Both the position numbers and the translations under genes were made by a program. Below are positions 1-8,067 of a stretch of 30,318 nt of DNA, in pieces. Within the stretch, counting starts at the first letter, position 1. Each line of letters starts with the position of its first letter. The DNA is taken from the NCBI GenBank assembly GCA_964428355.1, contig CAYRYU010000085.1, positions 1-30,318 on the forward strand, in the 5' to 3' direction. This DNA is from CAYRYU01 sp964428355 (lineage in GTDB: Bacteria > Muiribacteriota > Ozemobacteria > Ozemobacterales > Ozemobacteraceae). The notes beneath the pieces are model-generated. The model saw only the letters and a program-made list of their open reading frames with translations, ran no database searches and was not told the DNA's origin.

Positions 1-2144
1 ATGATGCTGGAAGCTAACATGTTCGAGTTCATACCAGAAACCTTGTTCGCAAGTTCAGTCCGAATGGGCCAAGTCCCATTGATTGCGAAACCTGAAAGCA
101 ATACTGCTTCAAGAAAAGTTTCCCATCCAGTTGATGATGTTCCCTCGATGTTTTCTGTTTCTGATTGCTTGAAGGCGTAGTAAATTGTGACGGGGAAAGC
201 AGGATGGGCCTGTTCTGTAAGGCGGTGCATCGCCTTCGTCATCCCTTCAAGGAAGAACCTTTCGGCCTTCTCCTTGGTTCCGTGGCGATATGGGGTGGCT
301 ACCAGCTCCTCGGCTTTGGGAACCGCCAGGGTGGTAAAGAGATCAGGGAAAATAGCGCGCAGCGAGCGTCGTAACCAGACGTAGAAAAAGTCTGAAAGAT
401 CGGCATAACCGATGTTGTCATAATATGGTGGATCAGAGGAAACTACTTTGAAAGAACTGATTGTCTGCCGTTGGGCATCCTCTTGAAAAACGCTTCCTGG
501 ATTCTGGGCGGGTACCTTCTCCAGCGCTTTTACCATGTTCAACAGACTTACCATGTAGTCTCCCGCCGCTTCACCGAACACATTGTTCTCGGCAAAGTCC
601 CAAAGCATCGGAATTGCCTGACGACCGAAAAGGTTTCGCACCTGGGTCTTCGTAACCTCCCATCGACATAGAGCGTTACATATGTCAGTAAGACGGCTCA
701 ACGCAAGGCTCAAATACACCCCCACAGCATCGGGGTAGGCGGTTGCTCCGGTCCCGCCCTCAAGGAGGGGCTTGCCGTCGTCGGGCATCCCCGCCACCAG
801 CGCGTCACGCTTCACGCGTTCGCGGGCTTCGGATACGAGATCGGAGAAGGTCGTCAGCGCCACGAGCTGCCGGGGGGTGAAAAGGTCGCCGTAGGTTACA
901 AGGCCGTATTGCACGGTCCAAAAATTCCTCGGATCGTCAGGTAAGGCGGTCTCTGGCTTCCAAGAAGGTTTTGCCTGCCGGGCGACCGTTGCATGATCCG
1001 AAATGGGCTCAAGATACACCCGGCTGCGGTCTCCCTCTGCCACAATCGCCATCAAGCGCTCACCCATGCGGCCAGCCTTGCCCTCTACTTTAATAAAGTC
1101 TCCGGCGATGGGCACATTCGACATCAGACATCGGAAGTTTGCACCCCGAGCCAGTTTGGTTCCGTTCTTCGCAGTTTCCAAAACCTTCGGTTTGCCCATC
1201 TTCACTGTGAAACGGTAACTGTCACCCTCAATAACAGGCTCGACGTAGGCTTCCTTGCCCTCCTTCGTGGAAAGCATGAAGGTGGAGACAAGGGGAACGT
1301 CGACATGAGAGAATGCCGGATTGGGGCTCTTCACAGTTCGTGTCCAGAGCCAGGCAATGACGGTCAGCTCCTTTCCGATATATTGCTTCAGATCGGGACG
1401 CTCCTTCGCCATCTCGGCGGTGACCTTCACTTTCGGATACAAGTGGCCGATTCTCTTTTCAGCCTCCGCACGCATCCAGGCACCATACCTGCGAACGTCT
1501 TCGGCAAGGCCGGATGCTCCCGGCCAATCCTGAATCATCTTCTTCTGTTTCTCGCCCGGTGGAATCGGACCGACGGGAGGTCTTCCCGCGAACTTGGGCG
1601 GGATCTCGATCATGGCCTTGTTGATCAAGACGGCGACCGGGTTCAGGTCCGAGGCATACGATTCCAGGCCCAGCCGTTGCGCTTCCAGAGGGATTGCACC
1701 GCCACCGGCGAAGGGATCATGGAAGGCAGGGAGCTTGTCGGGGTTGAACAGTTCTTTGGCTTGGGGATGATTCTTGTTCAGGTCGCAAGTTTCCCGCCAG
1801 CTCTTCCGGATCTCCTCCCTGGCTTGGTTCAGCACGTCCTCGTTGGTCGTATTTTCCCACCGGACCAGCTCCCGGATGATATTGAACAGCCGTTCACGCT
1901 CTTTCCAGGCGTCCTCCTTCGTCTGCCCCTGGTATGCGCCCCATCCGCGTTTTCCGCCCGGATCATTCACCAACTGCGCGAACAGCACCGCCCGGGCTGC
2001 GGCCAAGGGCCGCCGCGCCCACCATAAATGGAGAGTCGAAGGGTGACCATGCCGGATCGACTTCTCCTTCGCAGCTGCAACATTGATGTCATCCAGCGGC
2101 AATGCCACCTCGATCAGCTTCTTGGGGACTTTTATGTCGGGCAT
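1..2144 (-). CDS. DUF1156-family DNA adenine methyltransferase, C-terminus beyond left edge
   Basis: Reads left from ATG at 2144 and leaves the window without a stop (714 codons present). The N-terminus carries the DUF1156 signature (IEVALPLDDINVAAAKEK, then HPSTLHLWWARRPLAAAR, within residues 11-51). The AdoMet-binding motif I is DPFAGGG at 143-149. The catalytic motif is DPPY at 571-574, followed by YDNIGYADLSDFF. By family knowledge it methylates DNA, most likely N6-adenine; the insertion of about 420 residues between the two motifs is usual for DUF1156 enzymes. The start is set by a GGAG inside the last codons of the upstream helicase; only 4 nt separate that stop from this ATG, so the two are translationally linked. 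Defence methylases of this type occur in DISARM class 1 and BREX/Pgl-like loci; which one applies cannot be told here. Confidence 0.9.
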   Translation of the reverse strand, partial: MPDIKVPKKLIEVALPLDDINVAAAKEKSIRHGHPSTLHLWWARRPLAAARAVLFAQLVNDPGGKRGWGAYQGQTKEDAWKERERLFNIIRELVRWENTTNEDVLNQAREEIRKSWRETCDLNKNHPQAKELFNPDKLPAFHDPFAGGGAIPLEAQRLGLESYASDLNPVAVLINKAMIEIPPKFAGRPPVGPIPPGEKQKKMIQDWPGASGLAEDVRRYGAWMRAEAEKRIGHLYPKVKVTAEMAKERPDLKQYIGKELTVIAWLWTRTVKSPNPAFSHVDVPLVSTFMLSTKEGKEAYVEPVIEGDSYRFTVKMGKPKVLETAKNGTKLARGANFRCLMSNVPIAGDFIKVEGKAGRMGERLMAIVAEGDRSRVYLEPISDHATVARQAKPSWKPETALPDDPRNFWTVQYGLVTYGDLFTPRQLVALTTFSDLVSEARERVKRDALVAGMPDDGKPLLEGGTGATAYPDAVGVYLSLALSRLTDICNALCRWEVTKTQVRNLFGRQAIPMLWDFAENNVFGEAAGDYMVSLLNMVKALEKVPAQNPGSVFQEDAQRQTISSFKVVSSDPPYYDNIGYADLSDFFYVWLRRSLRAIFPDLFTTLAVPKAEELVATPYRHGTKEKAERFFLEGMTKAMHRLTEQAHPAFPVTIYYAFKQSETENIEGTSSTGWETFLEAVLLSGFAINGTWPIRTELANKVSGMNSNMLASSI

Positions 2145-2148
2145 GTGG

Positions 2149-5100
2149 TTACTCCTGGTCGGTTCGAATGGACTGTTTGGCCGCTCTCCCAAGGAGAAGG
2201 TCGATGTCGAGGTTCATGCTGGAAACTGCCCAACCAGGCTCGACGTCGAAGGGACGGTGGATATAGTGAGGACCCTCCGCTTCTCCGTTCTCATCGACCA
2301 GAACGATAGCCAGGATGAACTTGTCGCCCTGGTTGAATCCCGAGAGGATCTCATTGCGCGTGACAGTAACCGTGCTGCTTCCCTTTGCCCGCCCCTTCAC
2401 CTCGATATGCCTGGCGGCCTTATAACCGCCGTCGGAGGTAGGGGGAAGGCTCGTGATATCCCATCCGCATTTCTGGCTGGAAACATCGATGACGGTATTG
2501 CCCTTCGCTGTCTCGGCATCCATGACGGCTTTCATGGCGATGGATTCGATTTTCTTGCGAGCCTCGGCATCGGCAGTTGGTAGCATGCCCCCTTCCTTTT
2601 TCACCAAAAGGCCCTCGGGAATGACCAAAGCTCCACCCACGATGACGGGGGTGGCGGAGATGACGTGCCTGAGGGCTGTCAGCTCCTTCTTCCGATTTTC
2701 GAGACGGCTGGTCAGTTCATCGATGGTCCGGCGAACGTTGTCGAGGGGAAGGCGGACATCCTTCCCGGCGGCGAGATCTTCGGAAAGCTTCTGATAACGA
2801 TCGGACTGGAAATTGATCTCCTTGATGAGCCGTTCGTGAACAGCCTGGAGGGTCTTGTCCACATGCCGCTCGCGCCTTTCCTTCACCTCCTGGAAATGCT
2901 CAGGGACAAGGTGTTGGGACGCAAAGGCAAGGGCGGTCTGTTCGAGGTTTCCAGTCAGCCAGGACTCGTTCAGAACGTCCTGGACCTTGGCCAAATCCGG
3001 TGGGGCAATCGGTTCGAGATCGAGATGAGGAGCCCAACCCGCCAATGACGCGGTCCCTTTGGAGTCGATCGCTACGAACTGCATTCTCCGAGAGGCAACC
3101 CGATCGGGCTGGGCACCTTCCTTCACAGAATGGTCGATGATGAACAGGACCTTGGGATCGATTCCAGCATCACTGGGGTCCACAAGGACGCACCCCTGTT
3201 TGAGCTTGTTCCGGTGACTTTCCAGTACCAAATCCACCAGGGACTGCATGAGCGGGTGGGCCGGGTGAACCAGGCTGGCCATCGGTGAGCCCGGCTTTTC
3301 GAGAAGCCTGACGAACTGTTTCTCGAAGCAAATCCTTTCATATCTTCGCAGGACAGGTTGGATGAAACGTCGGTCCCGCCCGCTGATCTGGCGGTCCCGG
3401 TCCCTTATGGACGCAGGGACATGAGTGATTTCCCACCGACCGGCCTCGCGAGGTTTCATTTCCCCGCTCTGCCGATGGAAAGCCTCCTGGAAAAAGGAGC
3501 GGATGAAGTAAGGCTGGAGTTTTCTCGCTTCCGCCCGCTCCATCTCCCCCTTCACTGCGAAAAGCCTCTGCTCATCCATGATTTCCTCGCAGAGGGCGTT
3601 CCTCGATAGGATGGCTTTGAGGCGCTCGGTATCGAGAGCCCCATCGACCCTTTCGAGAAGGTGCTTCCGATGGCTGGGATCTTCACCGTATAGGATGGCT
3701 TCGATGAGGAGATCGCGGAGGCTCTTCTCCTCGAAAACCTCCCCCAGGATGTCGAAGACCCGTCCGCCCAGTGCTTTTCGCTCGATCTCGATCTTCTCGA
3801 ACAGACGCTGGAACACGTCTCCTTCTCGGGTCTCGCTGGCAACGAGGTTCCAGAGGAAACAGATCTCCGTCTGGCCGATTCGGTGAATGCGGCCGAATCG
3901 CTGTTCGATCCGATTGGGATTCCAGGGAAGGTCGTAGTTCACCATGAGGTTGGCGTTTTGCAGGTTCACGCCTTCCCCGGCGGCATCGGTGGCGATGAGG
4001 ATGCGGACGCTCGGATCCATGCGGAATGCTTCCTGGGCTTTCCGGCGATCCTCCCGCTTGGTTCCTCCGTGAATGTTGATCACGGCTTCCTCGGAGCCGA
4101 GGAGGCCCCTGATCTTCACCGTCAGGTAGTTTAGGGTGTCACGATGCTCCGAAAAAATGATCAGCTTGCGTTGGCGCCCCTGGGAATCTCGCATCTGGGG
4201 CGTATCCTGCAACAAACGCGAGAGTTCGTCCCACTTCCGGTCCTGNNNNNNNNNNNNNNNNNNNNNNNNNNNNNNNNNNNNNNNNNNNNNNNNNNNNNNN
4301 NNNNNNNNNNNNNNNNNNNNNNNNNNNNNNNNNNNNNNNNNNNNNCGTCGCTGGAGTGCGGTGAGAGCGAAGCCGACGTTTCCCTTGCGGCGCTGGTCTT
4401 CAAGCCGCTGCGCCCGGTTCATCTCGTTGCGGACGTATTCGGTAACCGCGTTGTAGAGGGCGGCTTCGAGGTTGGACAGCTTGTAGTTCACCGTCTCCGC
4501 CTTCCGTTCCGGGAAGAGTTTGCGCCCCTCGAACGTAAGCAGGTCTTCCTTTACCATGCGTCGCATGAGGTCTGAGACATCCACCTTGTGGGCCCCGTCC
4601 CGGAACTTGCCGTAAAACCGGTCGGAATCGAGGAGTGACAGGAACAACTGGAACTCTTCCTCCTTGCCGTTGTGCGGGGTAGCGGTCATCAGGAGAAAGT
4701 GCCGGGTGAGGGATCCGAGCAAGCGCCCCAGCTTGAACCGCTTGGTTTCATCGATCTTGGACCCATACCACTTGGCGGAAAGCTTGTGGGCTTCGTCGAC
4801 GACCACGAGATCCCAGGAGGAGCTGACCTGAAGTTTCTCATGCAGCTCTTCCCGTCGCGACAACTGGTCCAGACGAGCGATGAGGAGATCCTTCTCATCG
4901 AAAGGGTTCCCGGTATGCGAAGCTTCCTCCATCTGCCGGGAGAAGATATCAAAGGAGAGCCCGAACTTTTCGAAGAGTTCTTCTTCCCACTGTTCGACCA
5001 GACTGCCGGGAGCGACGATAAGCACCCGCCGGGCATCTGCACGCATGATGAGTTCGCGAATGTAGAGCCCGGCCATGATGGTTTTGCCTGCCCCAGGATC

Positions 5101-5487
5101 GTCAGCAAGGACAAATCGAAGAGGTTGGCGGGGGAGGAGGGAATCGTAGACAGCCGTTATCTGGTGAGGGAGGGGTTGTACATTGGAGGTGTGAACCGCC
5201 ATCATTGGGTCGAAGAGGTAAGCGAGGTTGATGCGGTAGGCTTCGGCAACCAACTTGAATTCAGCTCCTGGGGCATCGAACGCCCAGGGTCTTCCGACCT
5301 CGGCCAGAGCAAGGTTTTGCTCGTCGGATCGAAAGAGCATTCTTTCAAGGGTCCGGCCATCAGCGGTCTTATAGTAAAGTGTCAGGGAATCAGGACCCGC
5401 TGGTTCGGTGGTAATTACCCGAACCACCTGACCCGGTTCGATCCCGGTCAGCGTCGCATTCTTCTTTATCTCTTCGAGTCTAACCAT
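2149..5487 (-). CDS. SNF2-type DEAH-box helicase with C-terminal DUF3883 domain (defence, DrmD-like)
   Basis: About 1112 codons including 34 undetermined ones. Superfamily 2 motifs are in order: Walker A variant DDPGAGKT at 129-136, DEAH at 231-234, TATPH at 268-272, then after the gap FSEHRDTL, DAAGEGVNLQ, NYDLPWNPNRIEQRFGR and IHRIGQ. The C-terminal hundred residues contain GWDI, ARHIEVKGR and VTRNEI, the DUF3883 (NO VEIN C-terminal) nuclease-like fold. The family moves on DNA by ATP hydrolysis; in DISARM-like systems the SNF2 helicase works beside an adenine methylase. It is the middle gene of EVE-helicase-methylase, 22 nt after the EVE stop and 4 nt before the methylase. No clear Shine-Dalgarno precedes the ATG at 5487, so translation may depend on coupling. 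The assembly gap cuts the linker between the two helicase lobes, so the true length is uncertain. Confidence 0.9.
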   Translation of the reverse strand: MVRLEEIKKNATLTGIEPGQVVRVITTEPAGPDSLTLYYKTADGRTLERMLFRSDEQNLALAEVGRPWAFDAPGAEFKLVAEAYRINLAYLFDPMMAVHTSNVQPLPHQITAVYDSLLPRQPLRFVLADDPGAGKTIMAGLYIRELIMRADARRVLIVAPGSLVEQWEEELFEKFGLSFDIFSRQMEEASHTGNPFDEKDLLIARLDQLSRREELHEKLQVSSSWDLVVVDEAHKLSAKWYGSKIDETKRFKLGRLLGSLTRHFLLMTATPHNGKEEEFQLFLSLLDSDRFYGKFRDGAHKVDVSDLMRRMVKEDLLTFEGRKLFPERKAETVNYKLSNLEAALYNAVTEYVRNEMNRAQRLEDQRRKGNVGFALTALQRXXXXXXXXXXXXXXXXXXXXXXXXXXXXXXXXXXQDRKWDELSRLLQDTPQMRDSQGRQRKLIIFSEHRDTLNYLTVKIRGLLGSEEAVINIHGGTKREDRRKAQEAFRMDPSVRILIATDAAGEGVNLQNANLMVNYDLPWNPNRIEQRFGRIHRIGQTEICFLWNLVASETREGDVFQRLFEKIEIERKALGGRVFDILGEVFEEKSLRDLLIEAILYGEDPSHRKHLLERVDGALDTERLKAILSRNALCEEIMDEQRLFAVKGEMERAEARKLQPYFIRSFFQEAFHRQSGEMKPREAGRWEITHVPASIRDRDRQISGRDRRFIQPVLRRYERICFEKQFVRLLEKPGSPMASLVHPAHPLMQSLVDLVLESHRNKLKQGCVLVDPSDAGIDPKVLFIIDHSVKEGAQPDRVASRRMQFVAIDSKGTASLAGWAPHLDLEPIAPPDLAKVQDVLNESWLTGNLEQTALAFASQHLVPEHFQEVKERRERHVDKTLQAVHERLIKEINFQSDRYQKLSEDLAAGKDVRLPLDNVRRTIDELTSRLENRKKELTALRHVISATPVIVGGALVIPEGLLVKKEGGMLPTADAEARKKIESIAMKAVMDAETAKGNTVIDVSSQKCGWDITSLPPTSDGGYKAARHIEVKGRAKGSSTVTVTRNEILSGFNQGDKFILAIVLVDENGEAEGPHYIHRPFDVEPGWAVSSMNLDIDLLLGRAAKQSIRTDQE
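4246..4345. other. Assembly gap (100 N) inside the helicase gene
   Basis: One hundred N bases interrupt the helicase after ALTALQR and resume at QDRKWDELSRLL. The flanks share no overlap, unlike the gap at 11308. The reading frame continues across it, but 100 is a typical placeholder and relatives usually have a longer inter-lobe segment here, so real coding sequence is missing. Confidence 0.95.
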
Positions 5488-5509
5488 TGGAGCCGGGCTA
5501 TTGTGACCG

Positions 5510-5923
5510 TCAGCCGCCGATCTCCTTCATGAGCCATTCGAAATCCTTCTTGGAAATCTCAACGAAACCACCCTTGCACATCAGGTAGTTCCCCGGCCCG
5601 GTGTTCACTTCATTGAAAGGGGGAATGCCGTGAAAGAGGTCACCGCTTGGATGTGCCAGCCCGGTCTTCTCGAACTTCACTTTGCGACGGCATGGGAACC
5701 ACTTGTCCTCATGAAAGACCTTCGTCTCTTCGAAGGTGGCTTTCCCGGAAATGCTCCCATGACCATCGAAGATCATCTTCTTGGAAACATAGATGACAAA
5801 TCGGTCTCCCACCTCCATGTTCTCCGAAAACGTCTTCCAGACATTCGCCCGGACTCCGATCATTGAGTGTTTCTTCACCATCTCATATGTTTCGGGCGTG
5901 AAGAGAATGGTCCAATGCTTCAT
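5510..5923 (-). CDS. EVE-domain (PUA-like) protein
   Basis: 137 residues from ATG at 5923, preceded by GGGAGGAACCTGAG. The frame is open upstream to 6055, but this start has the ribosome-binding site and the conserved beginning KHWTILFTPETYEM. The pattern HWTIL...GVRANVWKTF...MEVGDRFVIYVSK...GHGSISGKATFEET matches the EVE/YTH/PUA-like barrel, whose members bind modified bases in DNA or RNA. It is the first gene of the leftward defence operon, 22 nt before the helicase. EVE proteins recur beside restriction and methylation genes, where they may read the modified base; that role here is inference. Length is normal for a stand-alone EVE protein. I see no truncation. Confidence 0.85.
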   Translation of the reverse strand: MKHWTILFTPETYEMVKKHSMIGVRANVWKTFSENMEVGDRFVIYVSKKMIFDGHGSISGKATFEETKVFHEDKWFPCRRKVKFEKTGLAHPSGDLFHGIPPFNEVNTGPGNYLMCKGGFVEISKKDFEWLMKEIGG

Positions 5924-5946
5924 CTCAGGTTCCTCCCCCCGTCGGG

Positions 5947-5962
5947 CTGTGCTTCCGCACAG
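5947..5962 (-). promoter_or_regulatory. Perfect 6-bp hairpin upstream of the EVE gene
   Basis: CTGTGC and GCACAG flank a 4-base loop, 24 nt upstream of the EVE start and just before its ribosome-binding site. It could be an operator half-site pair or an RNA hairpin in the leader. There is no T-run, so it is not a terminator. Confidence 0.3.
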
Positions 5963-6095
5963 GTTACCACATGACGGGTGGTTCTTCCAGATTTTGACCG
6001 GGAGGCCGCAGCTTTGGGGAGCCGGGGTCTTTGCCTTGCCATTGCTGGCCAACATCCTCTACCATCTCCACATCACCACCAAAGGAGCAATCACC

Positions 6096-6557
6096 ATGAC
6101 CCGATACCTCGCCATCGCCATGATGGTCCTCATCACCTCCACGATTTTTGCGGGTGACACCCCTTGCCAGGCCAGGCGTATCGAGATCGCATGGAAACGG
6201 CTCGTCGATACCCAGGGTCAGACCTGCCCCAGGTGTCACGACACCGGAAGCAGCGTCGAGATCGCTGCCAGGAAAATCAAGGCGGCGTTCGAGCATCTCG
6301 GAATCGTGGTCATTGTGAAGACGACGAAGATCACGCAGAAGGACTTCGAGGAAGCTCCGTTGGAATCGAACACGGTCACGATCAACGGGAAGACCATCGA
6401 ACAGTGGGTCGGTGGAAAAACCGGTCAGAGTCCGTGCTGTGCTTCCTGTGGTGACAACGATTGCCGGACGGTTGTCGCAGGGGGGAAGGAATATGAGGCG
6501 ATTCCCGTCGATCTGATCGTGAAGGCGGCGATGATCGCAGGGGCGAAGTTGTTCTGA
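6096..6557 (+). CDS. DUF2703-family cysteine protein with export signal
   Basis: 153 residues; ATG at 6096 follows AAAGGAG at good spacing. The N-terminus MTRYLAIAMMVLITSTIFAG looks like a signal peptide or membrane anchor. The rest matches DUF2703: CPRC at 44-47, helix EIAARKIKAAFEHLGI, ESNTVTINGKTIEQWVGGK, paired CCASC at 114-118 with C123, and the YEAIPVDLIVKAA ending. Family members are usually cytoplasmic and often sit by arsenic, mercury or other metal genes; their biochemical role is not established. The conserved cysteines suggest metal binding or redox work. Here no metal-resistance gene is nearby, and export would place it in the periplasm. It is divergent from the EVE operon with 172 nt between them. 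Confidence 0.85.
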   Translation: MTRYLAIAMMVLITSTIFAGDTPCQARRIEIAWKRLVDTQGQTCPRCHDTGSSVEIAARKIKAAFEHLGIVVIVKTTKITQKDFEEAPLESNTVTINGKTIEQWVGGKTGQSPCCASCGDNDCRTVVAGGKEYEAIPVDLIVKAAMIAGAKLF

Positions 6558-7026
6558 AGATGATAACCCGGCACGGCGGCATGAAGGTCAAATGGAAATA
6601 CAGCCCATGTCCATCAAGCAGGAAGTCTTTAGCATCCCCATGATTGAGATCCATGAGGTAGTAGCCGCCGTCTTCGACCACGGTGACGAACACGATGTCG
6701 CCGGATTTTTCGTTTGAGCTGCGATACCCGTTACAGAACCTCAGGGGATCCTCCGTTTTGAATCCGAATGGTAAATCTATGCCCATTTCCAGAATGAATC
6801 CATCAAAGGAGCATTTGAAGGCCCCTGCAGCATCTCTGATTACCTGTGGAAGGATGAAAGGAAGATAGAGCCGGGTTTCAACCTTGGCCTCCTTTTGGAA
6901 ATATGGCTTTCCGTACCGATTGGCGTGGAATTGATCAAAGTGAGCAAACGAGGAGTGGGTCACTGGCTCCAAAAATGGCTCATCGGTGCCTGCAAACGGC
7001 TGGGAAAAGCTGAAAAGGTCGGCCAT
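6382..7026 (-). CDS. Uncertain hypothetical protein, 3' half antisense to DUF2703 gene
   Basis: 214 codons open from ATG at 7026, with no clear ribosome-binding site. Residues 1-150 have ordinary composition (for example FDGFILEMGIDLPFGF, GDIVFVTVVEDGGYYLMDL), with a faint likeness to SUKH/SMI1-type immunity folds that I do not trust. After FHLTFMPP the frame turns Arg/Ser/Pro-rich and lies antisense to the DUF2703 gene for 176 nt, which looks like read-through past a lost stop. It may be a decayed gene whose real end was near 6560, or a chance frame. It is the only sizeable candidate between 6558 and 7075; nothing else is visible there. Confidence 0.35.
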   Translation of the reverse strand: MADLFSFSQPFAGTDEPFLEPVTHSSFAHFDQFHANRYGKPYFQKEAKVETRLYLPFILPQVIRDAAGAFKCSFDGFILEMGIDLPFGFKTEDPLRFCNGYRSSNEKSGDIVFVTVVEDGGYYLMDLNHGDAKDFLLDGHGLYFHLTFMPPCRVIIFRTTSPLRSSPPSRSDRRESPHIPSPLRQPSGNRCHHRKHSTDSDRFFHRPTVRWSSR

Positions 7027-7075
7027 GATATACTGAGCTTGGAATCAAACGCAGCCTCTACTGGAAGGAATCCTT

Positions 7076-7327
7076 ATGACGATTACAGACCGAATCGAGA
7101 TCAATCCAAAGGTGATGTTGGGAAAACCTGTCATTCGCGGAACCAGAATCACCGTCGAGCTCATTTTGAGGAAACTCAGCGAAGGTGCCAGGTCAAAGGA
7201 AATCCTTGAGGCGTATCCCAAGCTGACCAAAGAAGATATCCAGACCGCCATTCGATATGCCGCTGATGTCGTTGCCCACGAGGAGTTGGTTATCCTCGAC
7301 TCTCCCAAAAGAACGGCAAAGCGGTAA
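7076..7327 (+). CDS. DUF433 antitoxin (VapB45-like)
   Basis: 83 residues. The line IEINPKVMLGKPVIRGTRIT, then VELILRKLSEG and EAYPKLTKEDIQTAIRYAAD, is the DUF433 pattern, a small winged-helix or HTH-like DNA-binding domain. ATG at 7076 follows GGAAGGA. DUF433 genes are the antitoxin partners of DUF5615/PIN-like toxins, and the next gene is exactly that, 3 nt downstream. As in other type II pairs, this protein is expected to neutralise the toxin and repress the operon. Length is typical. Its place beside the defence genes and tRNAs fits an accessory insertion region. Confidence 0.9.
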   Translation: MTITDRIEINPKVMLGKPVIRGTRITVELILRKLSEGARSKEILEAYPKLTKEDIQTAIRYAADVVAHEELVILDSPKRTAKR

Positions 7328-7330
7328 CCG

Positions 7331-7705
7331 ATGGTTCGATTCCTGGCAGATGAATGTTGCGATTTCGCGGTAGTTAAGGCTCTGCGGGAAGCCGGGTTCG
7401 AGGTCCAAACCGTTTCGGACTTGCACCCTCAAGCCTCCGACGCTGAAGTAATCCGGCTCGCTCTCAAGGAGAAGTTCATCCTTCTGACCGAAGACAAGGA
7501 TTTCGGCCAGTTGGTTTATTCCCATGGGCAGAAGTTCCTGGGGGTGGTCCTGCTTCGTTTTCCTTCCGCCGCCGCCAAGCAAGTGGCCCGAGATGTGGTC
7601 CGGTTGGTAAACAAATTGGGAGACACCTTGGCGGGATGTTTCATCACCGTTCAACCGGGAAAGATACGCATGACACGCCCAATCAGGAATCAACCCAAGA
7701 AGTAA
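7331..7705 (+). CDS. DUF5615 PIN-like toxin (VapC45-like)
   Basis: 124 residues. It begins MVRFLADECCDF, giving the first conserved acidic residue D7, and has SDAEV at 36-40 and LLTEDKDFG at 51-59 with D55 and D57. These form the acidic cluster of the PIN fold, a Mg2+-dependent RNase in toxin-antitoxin pairs. DUF5615 proteins are shorter PIN relatives always found after DUF433 genes. All expected acidic residues are present, so it may be active. The target RNA cannot be guessed. It starts 3 nt after the antitoxin stop, so the two are one transcript. Confidence 0.9.
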   Translation: MVRFLADECCDFAVVKALREAGFEVQTVSDLHPQASDAEVIRLALKEKFILLTEDKDFGQLVYSHGQKFLGVVLLRFPSAAAKQVARDVVRLVNKLGDTLAGCFITVQPGKIRMTRPIRNQPKK

Positions 7706-7805
7706 CGAACACGGAACCTATCCTGGAAAACTAAAGAGAACTTCAATCTTCACCCACCCCGAACCCCCATTTGACCCATCGCCCCTCCCAACCTGCCATT
7801 TCCCC

Positions 7806-7964
7806 ATGGAAGCCCCAGAACTCATCGCCGCTTTCGTAGCCAACAAGGGAATCCTCGAAAAGAACCGAATCCCCAAGCACCTCCGTTCCCTCATTCCACG
7901 TTACGAAGATGCGGGACCTCTCGGTCGGCTCATCTGTTCCTCAGCGAAACGTATTCTAATGTAG
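7806..7964 (+). CDS. Doubtful 52-residue ORF between the toxin gene and tRNA terminator
   Basis: In the 320-bp stretch after the toxin (7706-8025) the only coding candidate is this short frame, MEAPELIAAFVANKG and onward to KRILM. It has no visible ribosome-binding site and no recognisable domain. Its first half (helical, charged) reads like protein and may be a relic of a larger gene. I see nothing else in the stretch. Confidence 0.2.
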   Translation: MEAPELIAAFVANKGILEKNRIPKHLRSLIPRYEDAGPLGRLICSSAKRILM

Positions 7965-8025
7965 CGGCGGGCAACGGTCGGAGGGTTTCCAAAACAAAAC
8001 CGCCACACCGATTCCCCTGGAAATG

Positions 8026-8058
8026 AAAAACCCCGCATCCCATCACGGTTTGCGGGGC
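8026..8058 (-). terminator. Rho-independent terminator of the tRNA unit
   Basis: On the minus strand the stem CCCCGCA/TGCGGGG (13-nt loop) is followed by TTTTT. It lies 10 nt after the tRNA-Gly gene and ends the tRNA-Leu/tRNA-Gly transcript. Confidence 0.85.
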
Positions 8059-8067
8059 TCTTTTCGG

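Noticed and set aside
993..2027. Long plus-strand open frame of 344 codons
   Set aside because: It is antisense to the DUF1156 methylase, whose motifs and operon spacing are clear; the plus frame has no domain and no ribosome-binding site.
4672..5532. Plus-strand open frame of 286 codons
   Set aside because: Antisense to the N-terminal half of the helicase, which carries Walker A and DEAH.
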